From positions 62,001 to 126,000 of the forward strand of contig UCNE01000010.1 of assembly GCA_900473685.1 (NCBI GenBank): 64,000 bases of DNA, read 5' to 3'. Under the pieces are notes generated by a model, which was not told the DNA's origin, searched no databases, and saw only the letters and a list, made by a program, of their open reading frames with translations. Made by a program: the position numbers and the translations under genes. Source of the DNA: Hyphomicrobiales bacterium. Its GTDB lineage: Bacteria > Pseudomonadota > Alphaproteobacteria > Rhizobiales > Rhizobiaceae. Shown here one piece after another: positions 35,449-42,972 of this stretch (the stretch's first letter is position 1; the number at the start of each line of letters is the position of its first letter).

Positions 35449-37119
35449 ATGACCAAAAAGATCGTAATCAGCAGCAACCGCTCCACGCCGGTATCGGTAT
35501 TGGAAACCGACAGCGTGTTCGTCCTGAACAAAGGGATCACGCTGAGCACTGCCGCGACCGCCATCCTGGCCACCGGTGCGGCAACGGCGCGCGATTTCTA
35601 TATCAACGGCACGGTTGTCTCGAAGTCTGGTTACGCTTTCCAATTCGGCACGACCGCAGTGGCCGACAGCAAGAGCGAATTCGTCGTCAGCAAATCCGGA
35701 AAAGTCTCAGGCAAAGACTACGGCCTGAAGATCGACAGCGGTAGCCTGGAACTGGTCAATGACGGCACGATCGACGCGCGCCTGACCGCGATCAGCGCGG
35801 TCGGGAAGGCAACCCATCTCGTCAATACCGGCCTGATCGAATCCTCGGCCGGGATAGGCATTGCCGTCTCCGGCAGCAACGCCGTCGTTACCAACCACGG
35901 CACCACGCATACGGCATCGCATGCCGTGCACTTGAGCGGCGTGTCGGCGCTTTTGACCAACAATGGCGAACTGCGCTCCGACAAGGCCTCGGCGATCGTT
36001 TCCAGCGGCAAGGCTGCGATACTGACCAATCACGGTACCGCCGCCGCCTATGGAACAACCATCGTCTCCTCCGGTGCCAATGCGACGATCACCAATGACG
36101 GGGCGCTCATCTCGGCCAAGGCGGGTGCCATCCTGGCATCGGGCAGCGTGGCAATCATCACCAATAGCGGCACGATCACGGCGATCAAGAACGCCATCAC
36201 GCTCACCGGCGATGATGGCAAGATCACCAATAACGGCCTGATCAAGGCTTCCGGCTACGCGATTGCCGTATCCGCCGACGATACGATCATCACCAACAAC
36301 AAGACGATCACGGCATCAGGCGGCATCAAGGTGGCCGGGACAGGCGAGACCGTCACCAATTACGGCACCATCACCGGCACGCTTGCATCGCTGGCGACGA
36401 TCGATTTTTCAGGCGCGAGCAAGGCCACCCTGCACAATGGCGGCCTGATCAAATCGGCCGGAACCGCACTCCTGGGCGGTAACGGTACTGATACCCTCCT
36501 CAACAGGGGCACGATCACCGGCGCGATCAAGCTTGGAAATGGCAACGACTATTTCGACGGCACGGGCGGCAAGGTCAACGGTACGATCTATGGCGGCACC
36601 GGCGACGACGTCTATGTGATCAGTGATGCGACGATCAAGCTTTCTGAGGCTGCAGGCGGCGGCACGGACCTCGTCAAGACGACGGTGTCCTTCACGCTCG
36701 GCAACTATTTCGAAAACCTGACGCTGAACGGCACGGCGGCAATCAACGGCACCGGCAATGCGCTGGCCAACCGGTTGCACGGCAACAGCGGCAACAACAT
36801 CATCGACGGCAAGGCCGGCAACGATATCATCTGGGGTCATGGCGGTGCCGATATCCTGACCGGTGGCGCAGGTGCCGACCAGTTCGTGTTTGCCACCAAG
36901 GACGGCAAGGAGACGATAACGGACTTTGCCGCCACGGGTTCAAGCCACGATATTCTCGATCTCGCCGGACTTGCAAGCATCACCGACTACAAGGATCTGG
37001 TCCAGCACCATATGAAACAGGCCGGCAACGACGTCCTCATCGACGGGCTGAACGGTGACAGCATCCTGCTGAAGAACGTGAAGATGGCGGCACTGGATGC
37101 CGGTGATTTTCTGTTCTGA
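35449..37119 (+). CDS. RTX-type calcium-binding beta-helix surface protein
   Basis: A 556-residue protein in two parts. Residues about 90-330 hold roughly nine imperfect repeats of about 22 residues centred on TN-x-G-x-I (such as TNNGELRSDKASAIVSSG), the signature of a right-handed beta-helix. Residues about 360-490 hold RTX glycine/aspartate nonapeptides (IYGGTGDDVYVIS, GKAGNDIIWGHGGADILTGG), which bind calcium. There is no N-terminal signal peptide, as expected for type I secretion through a C-terminal signal. No type I secretion genes are in the window. A role in adhesion, biofilm or host attachment is plausible but unproven. Confidence 0.82.
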   Translation: MTKKIVISSNRSTPVSVLETDSVFVLNKGITLSTAATAILATGAATARDFYINGTVVSKSGYAFQFGTTAVADSKSEFVVSKSGKVSGKDYGLKIDSGSLELVNDGTIDARLTAISAVGKATHLVNTGLIESSAGIGIAVSGSNAVVTNHGTTHTASHAVHLSGVSALLTNNGELRSDKASAIVSSGKAAILTNHGTAAAYGTTIVSSGANATITNDGALISAKAGAILASGSVAIITNSGTITAIKNAITLTGDDGKITNNGLIKASGYAIAVSADDTIITNNKTITASGGIKVAGTGETVTNYGTITGTLASLATIDFSGASKATLHNGGLIKSAGTALLGGNGTDTLLNRGTITGAIKLGNGNDYFDGTGGKVNGTIYGGTGDDVYVISDATIKLSEAAGGGTDLVKTTVSFTLGNYFENLTLNGTAAINGTGNALANRLHGNSGNNIIDGKAGNDIIWGHGGADILTGGAGADQFVFATKDGKETITDFAATGSSHDILDLAGLASITDYKDLVQHHMKQAGNDVLIDGLNGDSILLKNVKMAALDAGDFLF

Positions 37120-37306
37120 CCGGTGATGGCGGCGCGCCGCTCCGGCTTATGCAACACCTATAAATTGCCGGCTTGGGTTTTTATCTTTACTTTTAAGAGC
37201 ATTTCCAGCTGGAATGCCGCGCAGCGAACGTTCAGCCTGCTGTCAGCCGGCGAGCGCAAGAGAGGAAAATTGTCGCCATTCCCTGCCTTGATTGCCGGAG
37301 CATGCC

Positions 37307-38959
37307 TTGAATTTTCGTTCCATAAAACGGCCCACGATGGGAAGCATCCCGCTTAGCCTTCTGGTCGCCACCTACATCCTGTGCCTCCTGAACCTCACGT
37401 TCTGGAATGAAGCATTCTATGTGTTCGGTGGCTTTCACCTGAGCTTTTACACGTTTGTCGCGGCGATCACCCTGCTGGTCTTTGCTGGCATGATCATGTT
37501 CTCGGTCAAATACCTGATCAAGCCGTTTCTGGTCTTCCTGCTCATCGCCGGGGCGATGTCCTCCTACTACACGGATTTCTTCGGTGTGGTGATCGACAAG
37601 GACATGATCCGCAACGCCGTGGTGACGACACCGCAGGAAGCAGGTCCCCTGATTACTGCCGCGTTTATCCGGCACATCCTCCTCTACGGCATCCTACCCT
37701 CGGTGCTGGTCTGCCTCACCCGGATCAGGCACCGGCCGTTCATCAGCAAGTTCTTTGTCAATCTGGCGGTCATTTCGCTGTGCCTGTCGCTGTGCATCGG
37801 GCTGATCGTCTCGAACTATTCAGGGATATCGTCCAATATCCGCGAGCATCGCGACATGATGGCCAAGCTGACGCCGTTTGCGGCCATCACCTCGGCCATC
37901 GGGCTCGGGGTCAGCGCTTATCGCGATATCGGCATCGTGCGGGCTCCACTCGGCACGGACGCCAAGCTCGGCCCGATGTACGCGCAAGCGAAAAAACCCG
38001 TAGTCACCATCGTCGTCGCCGGCGAAACCGCCCGCGCCATGAATTTTTCCCTCAATGGCTACGACAGGGAGACCAATCCGGAACTGAAAGCGCTGGGCGT
38101 CACGAACTTTACCCAGACGACCAGCTGCGGCACCGCGACCGCCGTCTCCTTGCCCTGCATGTTTTCGGTCTATGGCAGACAAAACTATTCCGACCGCAAG
38201 GCCCGCTCCACCGACACGCTGATGGACGTTCTGCGCCGCGCCGGCATTGACGGTTACTGGTGGGACAACAATACCGGCAGCAAGGGCATCGCCGACCTCA
38301 TCAGCTTTGCCAGCCTGACCAAGCAGAAGAACAGCCCGCTCTGCAAGGACGACGGATGCCTGGACGATATTTTCCTCGGCAAACTCGATGAAAAACTTGC
38401 CGGCATCACCAAGAATACCGTCATCGTGCTGCATCAGCTCGGCAGCCATGGCCCGGCCTACTACCAGCGCTATCCGGAAGAATTCCGCCGTTTCAAGCCC
38501 GATTGCCGCACACCGCAGCTTTCCGATTGTTCACGCGAGGAGATCGTCAACGCCTATGACAACTCGATCCTCTACACGGACCATAACCTCTCCGAAGTGA
38601 TCAAGCTTCTGAAGAAGCATCAGGACACCGTCGATGGCGCGATGATCTACATGTCGGATCATGGCGAGTCGCTCGGCGAAAACGGATTGTTCCTGCACGG
38701 CGCACCCTACATGATCGCACCTGTCGAGCAGACCCGCGTTCCCTTCATCGCCTGGTTCTCCGACCCGTATGCGCAATTGACGGGGCTGGACCGCAGCTGC
38801 CTTCAGACCAAGGCCGACGCGCCGACCTCGCACGACAACCTGTTCCACACCGTGCTGGGGATGATGAACGTCGTCACCAAGGTCTACAATCCGGCGCTCG
38901 ACACGTTTGCCGCCTGCCGCCCGGCAGGTACGGAAAACCCGGCCACGCCGGAATCCTAG
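37307..38959 (+). CDS. Phosphoethanolamine transferase (EptA-like)
   Basis: A 550-residue inner-membrane enzyme. Five N-terminal helices (about 12-195) precede a periplasmic alkaline-phosphatase-like domain. The nucleophile Thr276 lies in TSCGTATAVSLPCMFS, with a metal-binding glutamate in VVAGETARAMNFS and the DHGESLGENGLFLHG motif later on. Cysteines for stabilising disulphides are present (SPLCKDDGCLDD, KPDCRT...DCSRE). It transfers phosphoethanolamine to lipid A, core sugar or another acceptor. TTG at 37307 has GGAG 6 bases upstream. Acceptor identity is open, since some rhizobial lipid A lacks phosphate. Confidence 0.88.
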   Translation: MNFRSIKRPTMGSIPLSLLVATYILCLLNLTFWNEAFYVFGGFHLSFYTFVAAITLLVFAGMIMFSVKYLIKPFLVFLLIAGAMSSYYTDFFGVVIDKDMIRNAVVTTPQEAGPLITAAFIRHILLYGILPSVLVCLTRIRHRPFISKFFVNLAVISLCLSLCIGLIVSNYSGISSNIREHRDMMAKLTPFAAITSAIGLGVSAYRDIGIVRAPLGTDAKLGPMYAQAKKPVVTIVVAGETARAMNFSLNGYDRETNPELKALGVTNFTQTTSCGTATAVSLPCMFSVYGRQNYSDRKARSTDTLMDVLRRAGIDGYWWDNNTGSKGIADLISFASLTKQKNSPLCKDDGCLDDIFLGKLDEKLAGITKNTVIVLHQLGSHGPAYYQRYPEEFRRFKPDCRTPQLSDCSREEIVNAYDNSILYTDHNLSEVIKLLKKHQDTVDGAMIYMSDHGESLGENGLFLHGAPYMIAPVEQTRVPFIAWFSDPYAQLTGLDRSCLQTKADAPTSHDNLFHTVLGMMNVVTKVYNPALDTFAACRPAGTENPATPES

Positions 38960-38993
38960 AGCGGCGCGTGCGGCGATCCGGGATGGCCCGCTG

Positions 38994-39209
38994 TCATGCA
39001 GGGCCGAGGTCGGTACGCGCGCGTTCCGGCCGAGGTATCTGCGGAATGTGCATCGGATGGGAGCGCTTGATATCCAGGGCCGGTGGCATGGACAGCTCCG
39101 CCTCCAAAAGCGCCATCTCGATGAGGAACACAAGCATCTTCCTGTCGCTGCGTTCGGCGCTCATCTTCGAGGCCTGGAGAAGCTCATAGGTCAGATCTTT
39201 GGTTCGCAT
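38994..39209 (-). CDS. Small hypothetical protein
   Basis: A 71-residue acidic-to-basic helical protein (TKDLTYELLQASKMSAERSD, then MLVFLIEMALLEAEL) with no recognised domain. It occupies an otherwise empty gap between eptA and gbcB. Its start is preceded by a GGGACG stretch about 9 bases upstream. The helical N-terminal half looks protein-like while the proline-rich tail does not, so the real gene could be shorter. No function can be offered. Confidence 0.45.
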   Translation of the reverse strand: MRTKDLTYELLQASKMSAERSDRKMLVFLIEMALLEAELSMPPALDIKRSHPMHIPQIPRPERARTDLGPA

Positions 39210-39304
39210 AAGTCACGTCCCGTATCGATTGCCCTTCGACACTAGGCCGCGCAACTTACGCGAAGCTTGTTACCCGTGAACACCCCATGATAGCGGTCAT
39301 CTTC

Positions 39305-39333
39305 TGCCGGGCGGGGCTGTCAATCGCCCGGCA
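39305..39333 (-). terminator. Hairpin downstream of gbcAB
   Basis: A 9-bp GC stem (TGCCGGGCG with CGCCCGGCA) and 11-base loop, 12 bases beyond the gbcB stop. No T-run is visible, so the terminator call is tentative. Confidence 0.42.
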
Positions 39334-39344
39334 CTTGCGCAACG

Positions 39345-40442
39345 CTACGCCTCTATCTGAACGTCGCCGATCGGGCGCGAACAGCAGGCGAGGATGTAGC
39401 CCTCGTCGATTTCGTCATCGAGGATGCCGCCATTGTGGTTCATCTCGACTTCTCCCGAAATCTTCATCACCCGGCAGGTGCCGCACAGCCCGCCCTCGCA
39501 GGCAGCCCCGATGCGCACGCCTGCGGCGCGCGCCGTCTGCAGAATGGTCTGGCCGGGCTGGCACTTGGCGTCCTTGCCCGCCATCGTAAACGTGATGGTG
39601 GAGACAGCGGAAGCATCCGCCTCGCCTGCCCCGGCACGAATGGCAAGCTCGGCCGGATCTGGTGCACTGGCCGGCTGAAAGCTCTCCTCGTGATAGCGGT
39701 TCATGTCGAAGCCGACGCTTTCCAGCATCGATTTGACGCCACGCATGAACGGCTCGGGACCACAGCAGAACACGGTGCGCTCGCGGAAATCCGGTGCCAG
39801 CAGTGCCAGCTTCGACGTCTCGATGCGGCCGCGCAGCCCGTGCCAGCTGTGGCGCGGCGCATGGGTCTCGACGATGAAGCCGAGATTGAGGTTCGGCATG
39901 TTGCGGGAGATGTTTTCCAGCTCGTCACGGAACAAGAGATCATCCGGCTGGCGGGCGCAGGACAGGAAGGACACATCGCTCTGCGGCGCGCAATCGGCCA
40001 TCCAGCGGGTCATCGACATCATCGGCGTGATGCCGGAACCGGCGGAGATGAACAGATATTTTTCACCCGGATGACGCACGAAGGAAAAATCGCCGAGCGG
40101 GCCGAATGCCTTCAGCTTCATGCCTGGCTTGAGGTTGTCGAACATCCAGCGCGTACCGATGCTGGAAGCCTGGGCCTTGACGGTCACCGCAACGGAAAAC
40201 GGCCGCGACGGCGTCGATGACAGGGTGTAGGTGCGCATCACCGGATCGTCTGCCGTCACCGGCAGCTCGAGCGTAACGAACTGGCCCGGCAGATAGCGGA
40301 ACCAGCTGTCCTTGTCGGCCTTGAAACCGAACGTCATCACGTCCGGCCCCTCCGCGGTAACGGAAATGCACTCCAGCAATTGCTGGCGGTCGTTGAACGG
40401 CTGCAGCTCGTCGAAGTGCCGGAAGGAGGAAGCAATGGTCAT
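39345..40442 (-). CDS. gbcB: Glycine betaine monooxygenase reductase component
   Basis: A 365-residue flavoprotein reductase. The FAD-binding domain has RTYTLSSTPSRPFSVAVTVK. The NAD(P)H domain has FISAGSGITPMMSM and FCCGPEPFMRGV. A C-terminal plant-type 2Fe-2S domain has cysteines at about 315, 320, 323 and 353 (CEGGLCGTC...C). It feeds electrons from NAD(P)H to the Rieske oxygenase GbcA, which demethylates glycine betaine to dimethylglycine. The start codon is one base beyond the gbcA stop (TGACATG), so the two are translated together. The architecture also fits vanillate- or carnitine-type reductases, but the GbcA neighbour decides it. Confidence 0.87.
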   Translation of the reverse strand: MTIASSFRHFDELQPFNDRQQLLECISVTAEGPDVMTFGFKADKDSWFRYLPGQFVTLELPVTADDPVMRTYTLSSTPSRPFSVAVTVKAQASSIGTRWMFDNLKPGMKLKAFGPLGDFSFVRHPGEKYLFISAGSGITPMMSMTRWMADCAPQSDVSFLSCARQPDDLLFRDELENISRNMPNLNLGFIVETHAPRHSWHGLRGRIETSKLALLAPDFRERTVFCCGPEPFMRGVKSMLESVGFDMNRYHEESFQPASAPDPAELAIRAGAGEADASAVSTITFTMAGKDAKCQPGQTILQTARAAGVRIGAACEGGLCGTCRVMKISGEVEMNHNGGILDDEIDEGYILACCSRPIGDVQIEA

Positions 40443-40443
40443 G

Positions 40444-41694
40444 TCAGGCAACCCGAACCAGAGATGGCGATGCCGTACGGCCCTGCAGCCGGTCCTGCAT
40501 GAAGTTGGTGTACCATTCGACGAACTGCATCACGCCGCCTTCATGTTCGGGCGAATAGGGGCCGGGCTGATAGGCGGGCGAGCGGATGCCGAAGGCGTTT
40601 TCCTCGACGATCTGGCGGTCCTGGTCGTTGGTTTCCGTCCAGACATGGGTCAGTTCTTCAAGATTGTAATCGACGCCTTCGACGGCATCCTTGTGCACCA
40701 GCCACTTGGTGGTGACCTGGGTCAGTTCTGGACCGAGCGGCAGGACGCGGAAGGTGATGGCGTGATCGGCCAGCACATGGTTCCAGGTGCTCGGGTAATG
40801 GAACAGCAGCAGCGTGCCGATATCGCTCTGGCTGACATCGTCCGAGAGCTGGCGCTTGACGGCGCGCCTGCCCGACATGGTGTAGCTTTCCGCACCCTCG
40901 ATCAGCGGCATGCGGGCAACGCGGAACTGGCCGCTCTGATCGATCTTGAACTCGCTCGGCAGGCCAGTCGCCTCGCAATGCGCCCAATGCGCGGCAATGA
41001 CCGGATCGTCCTTAGCGCCTTGGACGCCGGTTGCGGTCGGCGCTTCCGGATAGGTGCGGCAAAGTTCCGGGTGGTTTGCCGCGCAATGATAGCATTCGCG
41101 GTTGTTTTCCCAGACGAGCTTCCAGTTGCCTTTCTCGATGATCGTGCTTTCAAACGCGACCTTGGTGTCCTTCAGATTGTGCGGCGTCAGATAGGACGAG
41201 ACCATGTCGCGCATCGGCTGGAAGTCCATCGCCTCGTCGGCGAGGCAGATGAAGATGTAACCGCCGATGGTTTCGCAATGGATCGGTTTCAGGCCATGCT
41301 GGTTCTTGTCGAAATCCTCGCCCATCTGACGGGCAAACAAGAGCTTGCCGTCCAGCTCGTAGGTCCACTGGTGATAGGGACAGACAAGCTTGGCCGAAGA
41401 CCCCTTGGCGCCGGCGCAGACGCGCGAGCCGCGATGGCGGCAGGAATTGTGCAGCGCCCGGACCGTGCCGGTGCGATCACGCACAATGACGACCGGATAT
41501 TCGCCGACCTGGGCCGTGAAATAATTGCCCGACTTCGGGATTTCACAATCATGGCCGATGAACAGCCAGTCCTTGTACCAGATCTGCTCCATATCGAGCT
41601 TGTACAGGTCGGGATCGGTATAGAAGGCCTGCTCCAGGCTGTGTGTATCGCGCCGGGCCTGCAATTTACGGAGGACTTCACTGCGGAGATCCAT
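40444..41694 (-). CDS. gbcA: Glycine betaine monooxygenase, Rieske oxygenase component
   Basis: A 416-residue Rieske non-haem iron oxygenase closely resembling Pseudomonas GbcA, which oxidatively removes one methyl group from glycine betaine, releasing formaldehyde. The Rieske centre is C85-R-H87 and C105-PY-H108. The mononuclear iron site is in ENNRECYHCAANHPEL (H203, H208), and the C-terminal half contains TTKWLVHKDAVEGVDY and NDQDRQIVEEN as in GbcA. ATG at 41694 has AAGGAA 6 bases upstream; ATG 41700 abuts that site. The leader upstream carries a cobalamin riboswitch, an unusual control for this enzyme. Confidence 0.88.
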   Translation of the reverse strand: MDLRSEVLRKLQARRDTHSLEQAFYTDPDLYKLDMEQIWYKDWLFIGHDCEIPKSGNYFTAQVGEYPVVIVRDRTGTVRALHNSCRHRGSRVCAGAKGSSAKLVCPYHQWTYELDGKLLFARQMGEDFDKNQHGLKPIHCETIGGYIFICLADEAMDFQPMRDMVSSYLTPHNLKDTKVAFESTIIEKGNWKLVWENNRECYHCAANHPELCRTYPEAPTATGVQGAKDDPVIAAHWAHCEATGLPSEFKIDQSGQFRVARMPLIEGAESYTMSGRRAVKRQLSDDVSQSDIGTLLLFHYPSTWNHVLADHAITFRVLPLGPELTQVTTKWLVHKDAVEGVDYNLEELTHVWTETNDQDRQIVEENAFGIRSPAYQPGPYSPEHEGGVMQFVEWYTNFMQDRLQGRTASPSLVRVA

Positions 41695-41827
41695 GGTCAT
41701 TTCCTTGTGCTCGCCAACTTTTTCGGTGGCAGCAGGCAGGAAAGGAACCACCGCCGCGCCGGGAAAGCGCGTGGTTATCGTGGTTCTCCTTCCGGCTGCC
41801 CGCCGCAACCCAGACATCAATTTCATC

Positions 41828-41996
41828 ACAAGGCTGGTTTCCGGGCTCTGGAGCTGTCCCTACGGACTGTCCCGGCGCCTTCCCGGATTTCTCCAGTGGC
41901 CTTTTGCCGAGGTTTCGCTCCACCACCGTTGCGGGGGCAGCGCCGGATTTCGACCGGCTTCCCAATTCTCCGCCTTTACCTATAAAGGCGGCACCT
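41828..41996 (-). ncRNA. Cobalamin (B12) riboswitch upstream of gbcAB
   Basis: Read on the minus strand, the segment has the conserved cobalamin-aptamer blocks in order. It begins with AAGGTGCC, then a hairpin (CGCCTTTA/TAAAGGCG), GGGAAGCCGGT, AAATCCGGCGC, the core GCTGCCCCCGCAACGGT, GCCACTG, GGGAAGGCGCCGGG, and the B12 box AGCCCGGAAACCAGCC near the 3' end. This is a complete aptamer, not a fragment. The next gene on that strand is gbcA, 133 bases on; no other start lies between. A hairpin at 41746-41776 (AACCAC with GTGGTT plus GCGC pairs) could be part of the expression platform. B12 riboswitches normally switch genes off when cobalamin is plentiful. Confidence 0.93.
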
Positions 41997-42366
41997 TGAG
42001 TGTCTTCATCTAATCCTCAGTCCTCGAAAAACAGCCGCCAGTTAACGACATCGGATTCCAGAAAGACGACACGGCGAATATTGCATAGCGCCGCCGGCAG
42101 TCTGGTTATTTTATAAGCAGAAACAATGCGATCGGCTGATTTTCAAGCAAAAGTCCGGTTTTCAGCACGTCGCTTCGGCAAACGGCACGGATGCGGCCTC
42201 TTTGCGACATTTCGCGGCAACAATGCCGCCAGCGCCATCGCACAAGGTCGAGGCAAAAGGTTTAAGCCCAGAAAGACTGCATTAACCATAACGCAGTAGC
42301 ATTAGCTGATAAGCGATTCCGTCCCGGTGTGTTTTGTCCACACACCCCGCATTCTGGTACAGGCCG
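41997..42366. other. Intergenic region upstream of riboswitch and hypothetical gene
   Basis: 370 bases, clearly richer in A+T than the coding DNA, between the divergent riboswitch-gbcAB unit and the next gene. It should hold both promoters. A TTAACCAT sequence at 42282-42289 matches a CtrA half-site, but no second half is properly spaced. No gene is seen. Confidence 0.45.
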
Positions 42367-42972
42367 ATGTCAAACTTGAGATATTTCGATGCCGCTGTGG
42401 TCAAGAAGCCGGCACCATCGCCGAAGGCCGCGATCTATACCGAGTTCCTGCGCACAGGACGGATCAACCGGAACCAGCAGCAGTGGAGCGCGGCCGAGAA
42501 GCGCTATCTGACCCATCAGGAAGTCGCTGCCCGCACGGGCAAGAAGCTGGAAGCGGCCGGCTCCGTCACGCATGATCGGATCAACAGCTTCCATCGCTCG
42601 ATCCGTTTTCCAAAGCTGCTCTTTCACCGGACGCTCGCCGATAGCCCGCACCTCGGCTATTGTCATGTCACCGCCGCGCGGACGAAATTTGCCAAGTTCG
42701 AAGACGTCCGCTGGTCGTTCTATATTGCCAATTTCTTCTCCGATATCGGCGACGACCAGCATTTCTTCGAGAAGATCAAGCTCGGCTACTCGCGGATGTA
42801 TTTCGCCGTCGCCACGGAGATGGACGCCGAGGCAGGTAAGCTGACCGTCAACCGTGCGGTGCATGACAACGGGCTGCTGTTTCGCACCCGCGACCCCAAG
42901 GAAGCGCTGAAGAACGTGCTCCTGCTCGGCGCCCGTAACGAAGCGCTTCGCAAGATCATCGGCAGCTTCTGA
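42367..42972 (+). CDS. Conserved hypothetical protein (DUF6656-like)
   Basis: A 201-residue soluble protein with no catalytic motif that I recognise. It begins MSNLRYFDAAVVKKP and contains FLRTGRINRNQQQWSAAEKR, RTLADSPHLGYCHVTAARTKF and FFEKIKLGYSRMYFAVATEM. It resembles a rhizobia-restricted family (possibly DUF6656), an attribution made from memory of similar proteins. ATG at 42367 is preferred to the one at 42334 because it leads directly into the conserved part. It ends exactly where the convergent GGDEF gene ends, with no space for a terminator. Confidence 0.6.
   Translation: MSNLRYFDAAVVKKPAPSPKAAIYTEFLRTGRINRNQQQWSAAEKRYLTHQEVAARTGKKLEAAGSVTHDRINSFHRSIRFPKLLFHRTLADSPHLGYCHVTAARTKFAKFEDVRWSFYIANFFSDIGDDQHFFEKIKLGYSRMYFAVATEMDAEAGKLTVNRAVHDNGLLFRTRDPKEALKNVLLLGARNEALRKIIGSF

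Noticed and set aside
42282-42289. TTAACCAT, a possible CtrA half-site upstream of the DUF6656-like gene.
   Set aside because: No second half-site at the required spacing; isolated TTAACCA-like words also occur at 2844, 34283 and 52466.
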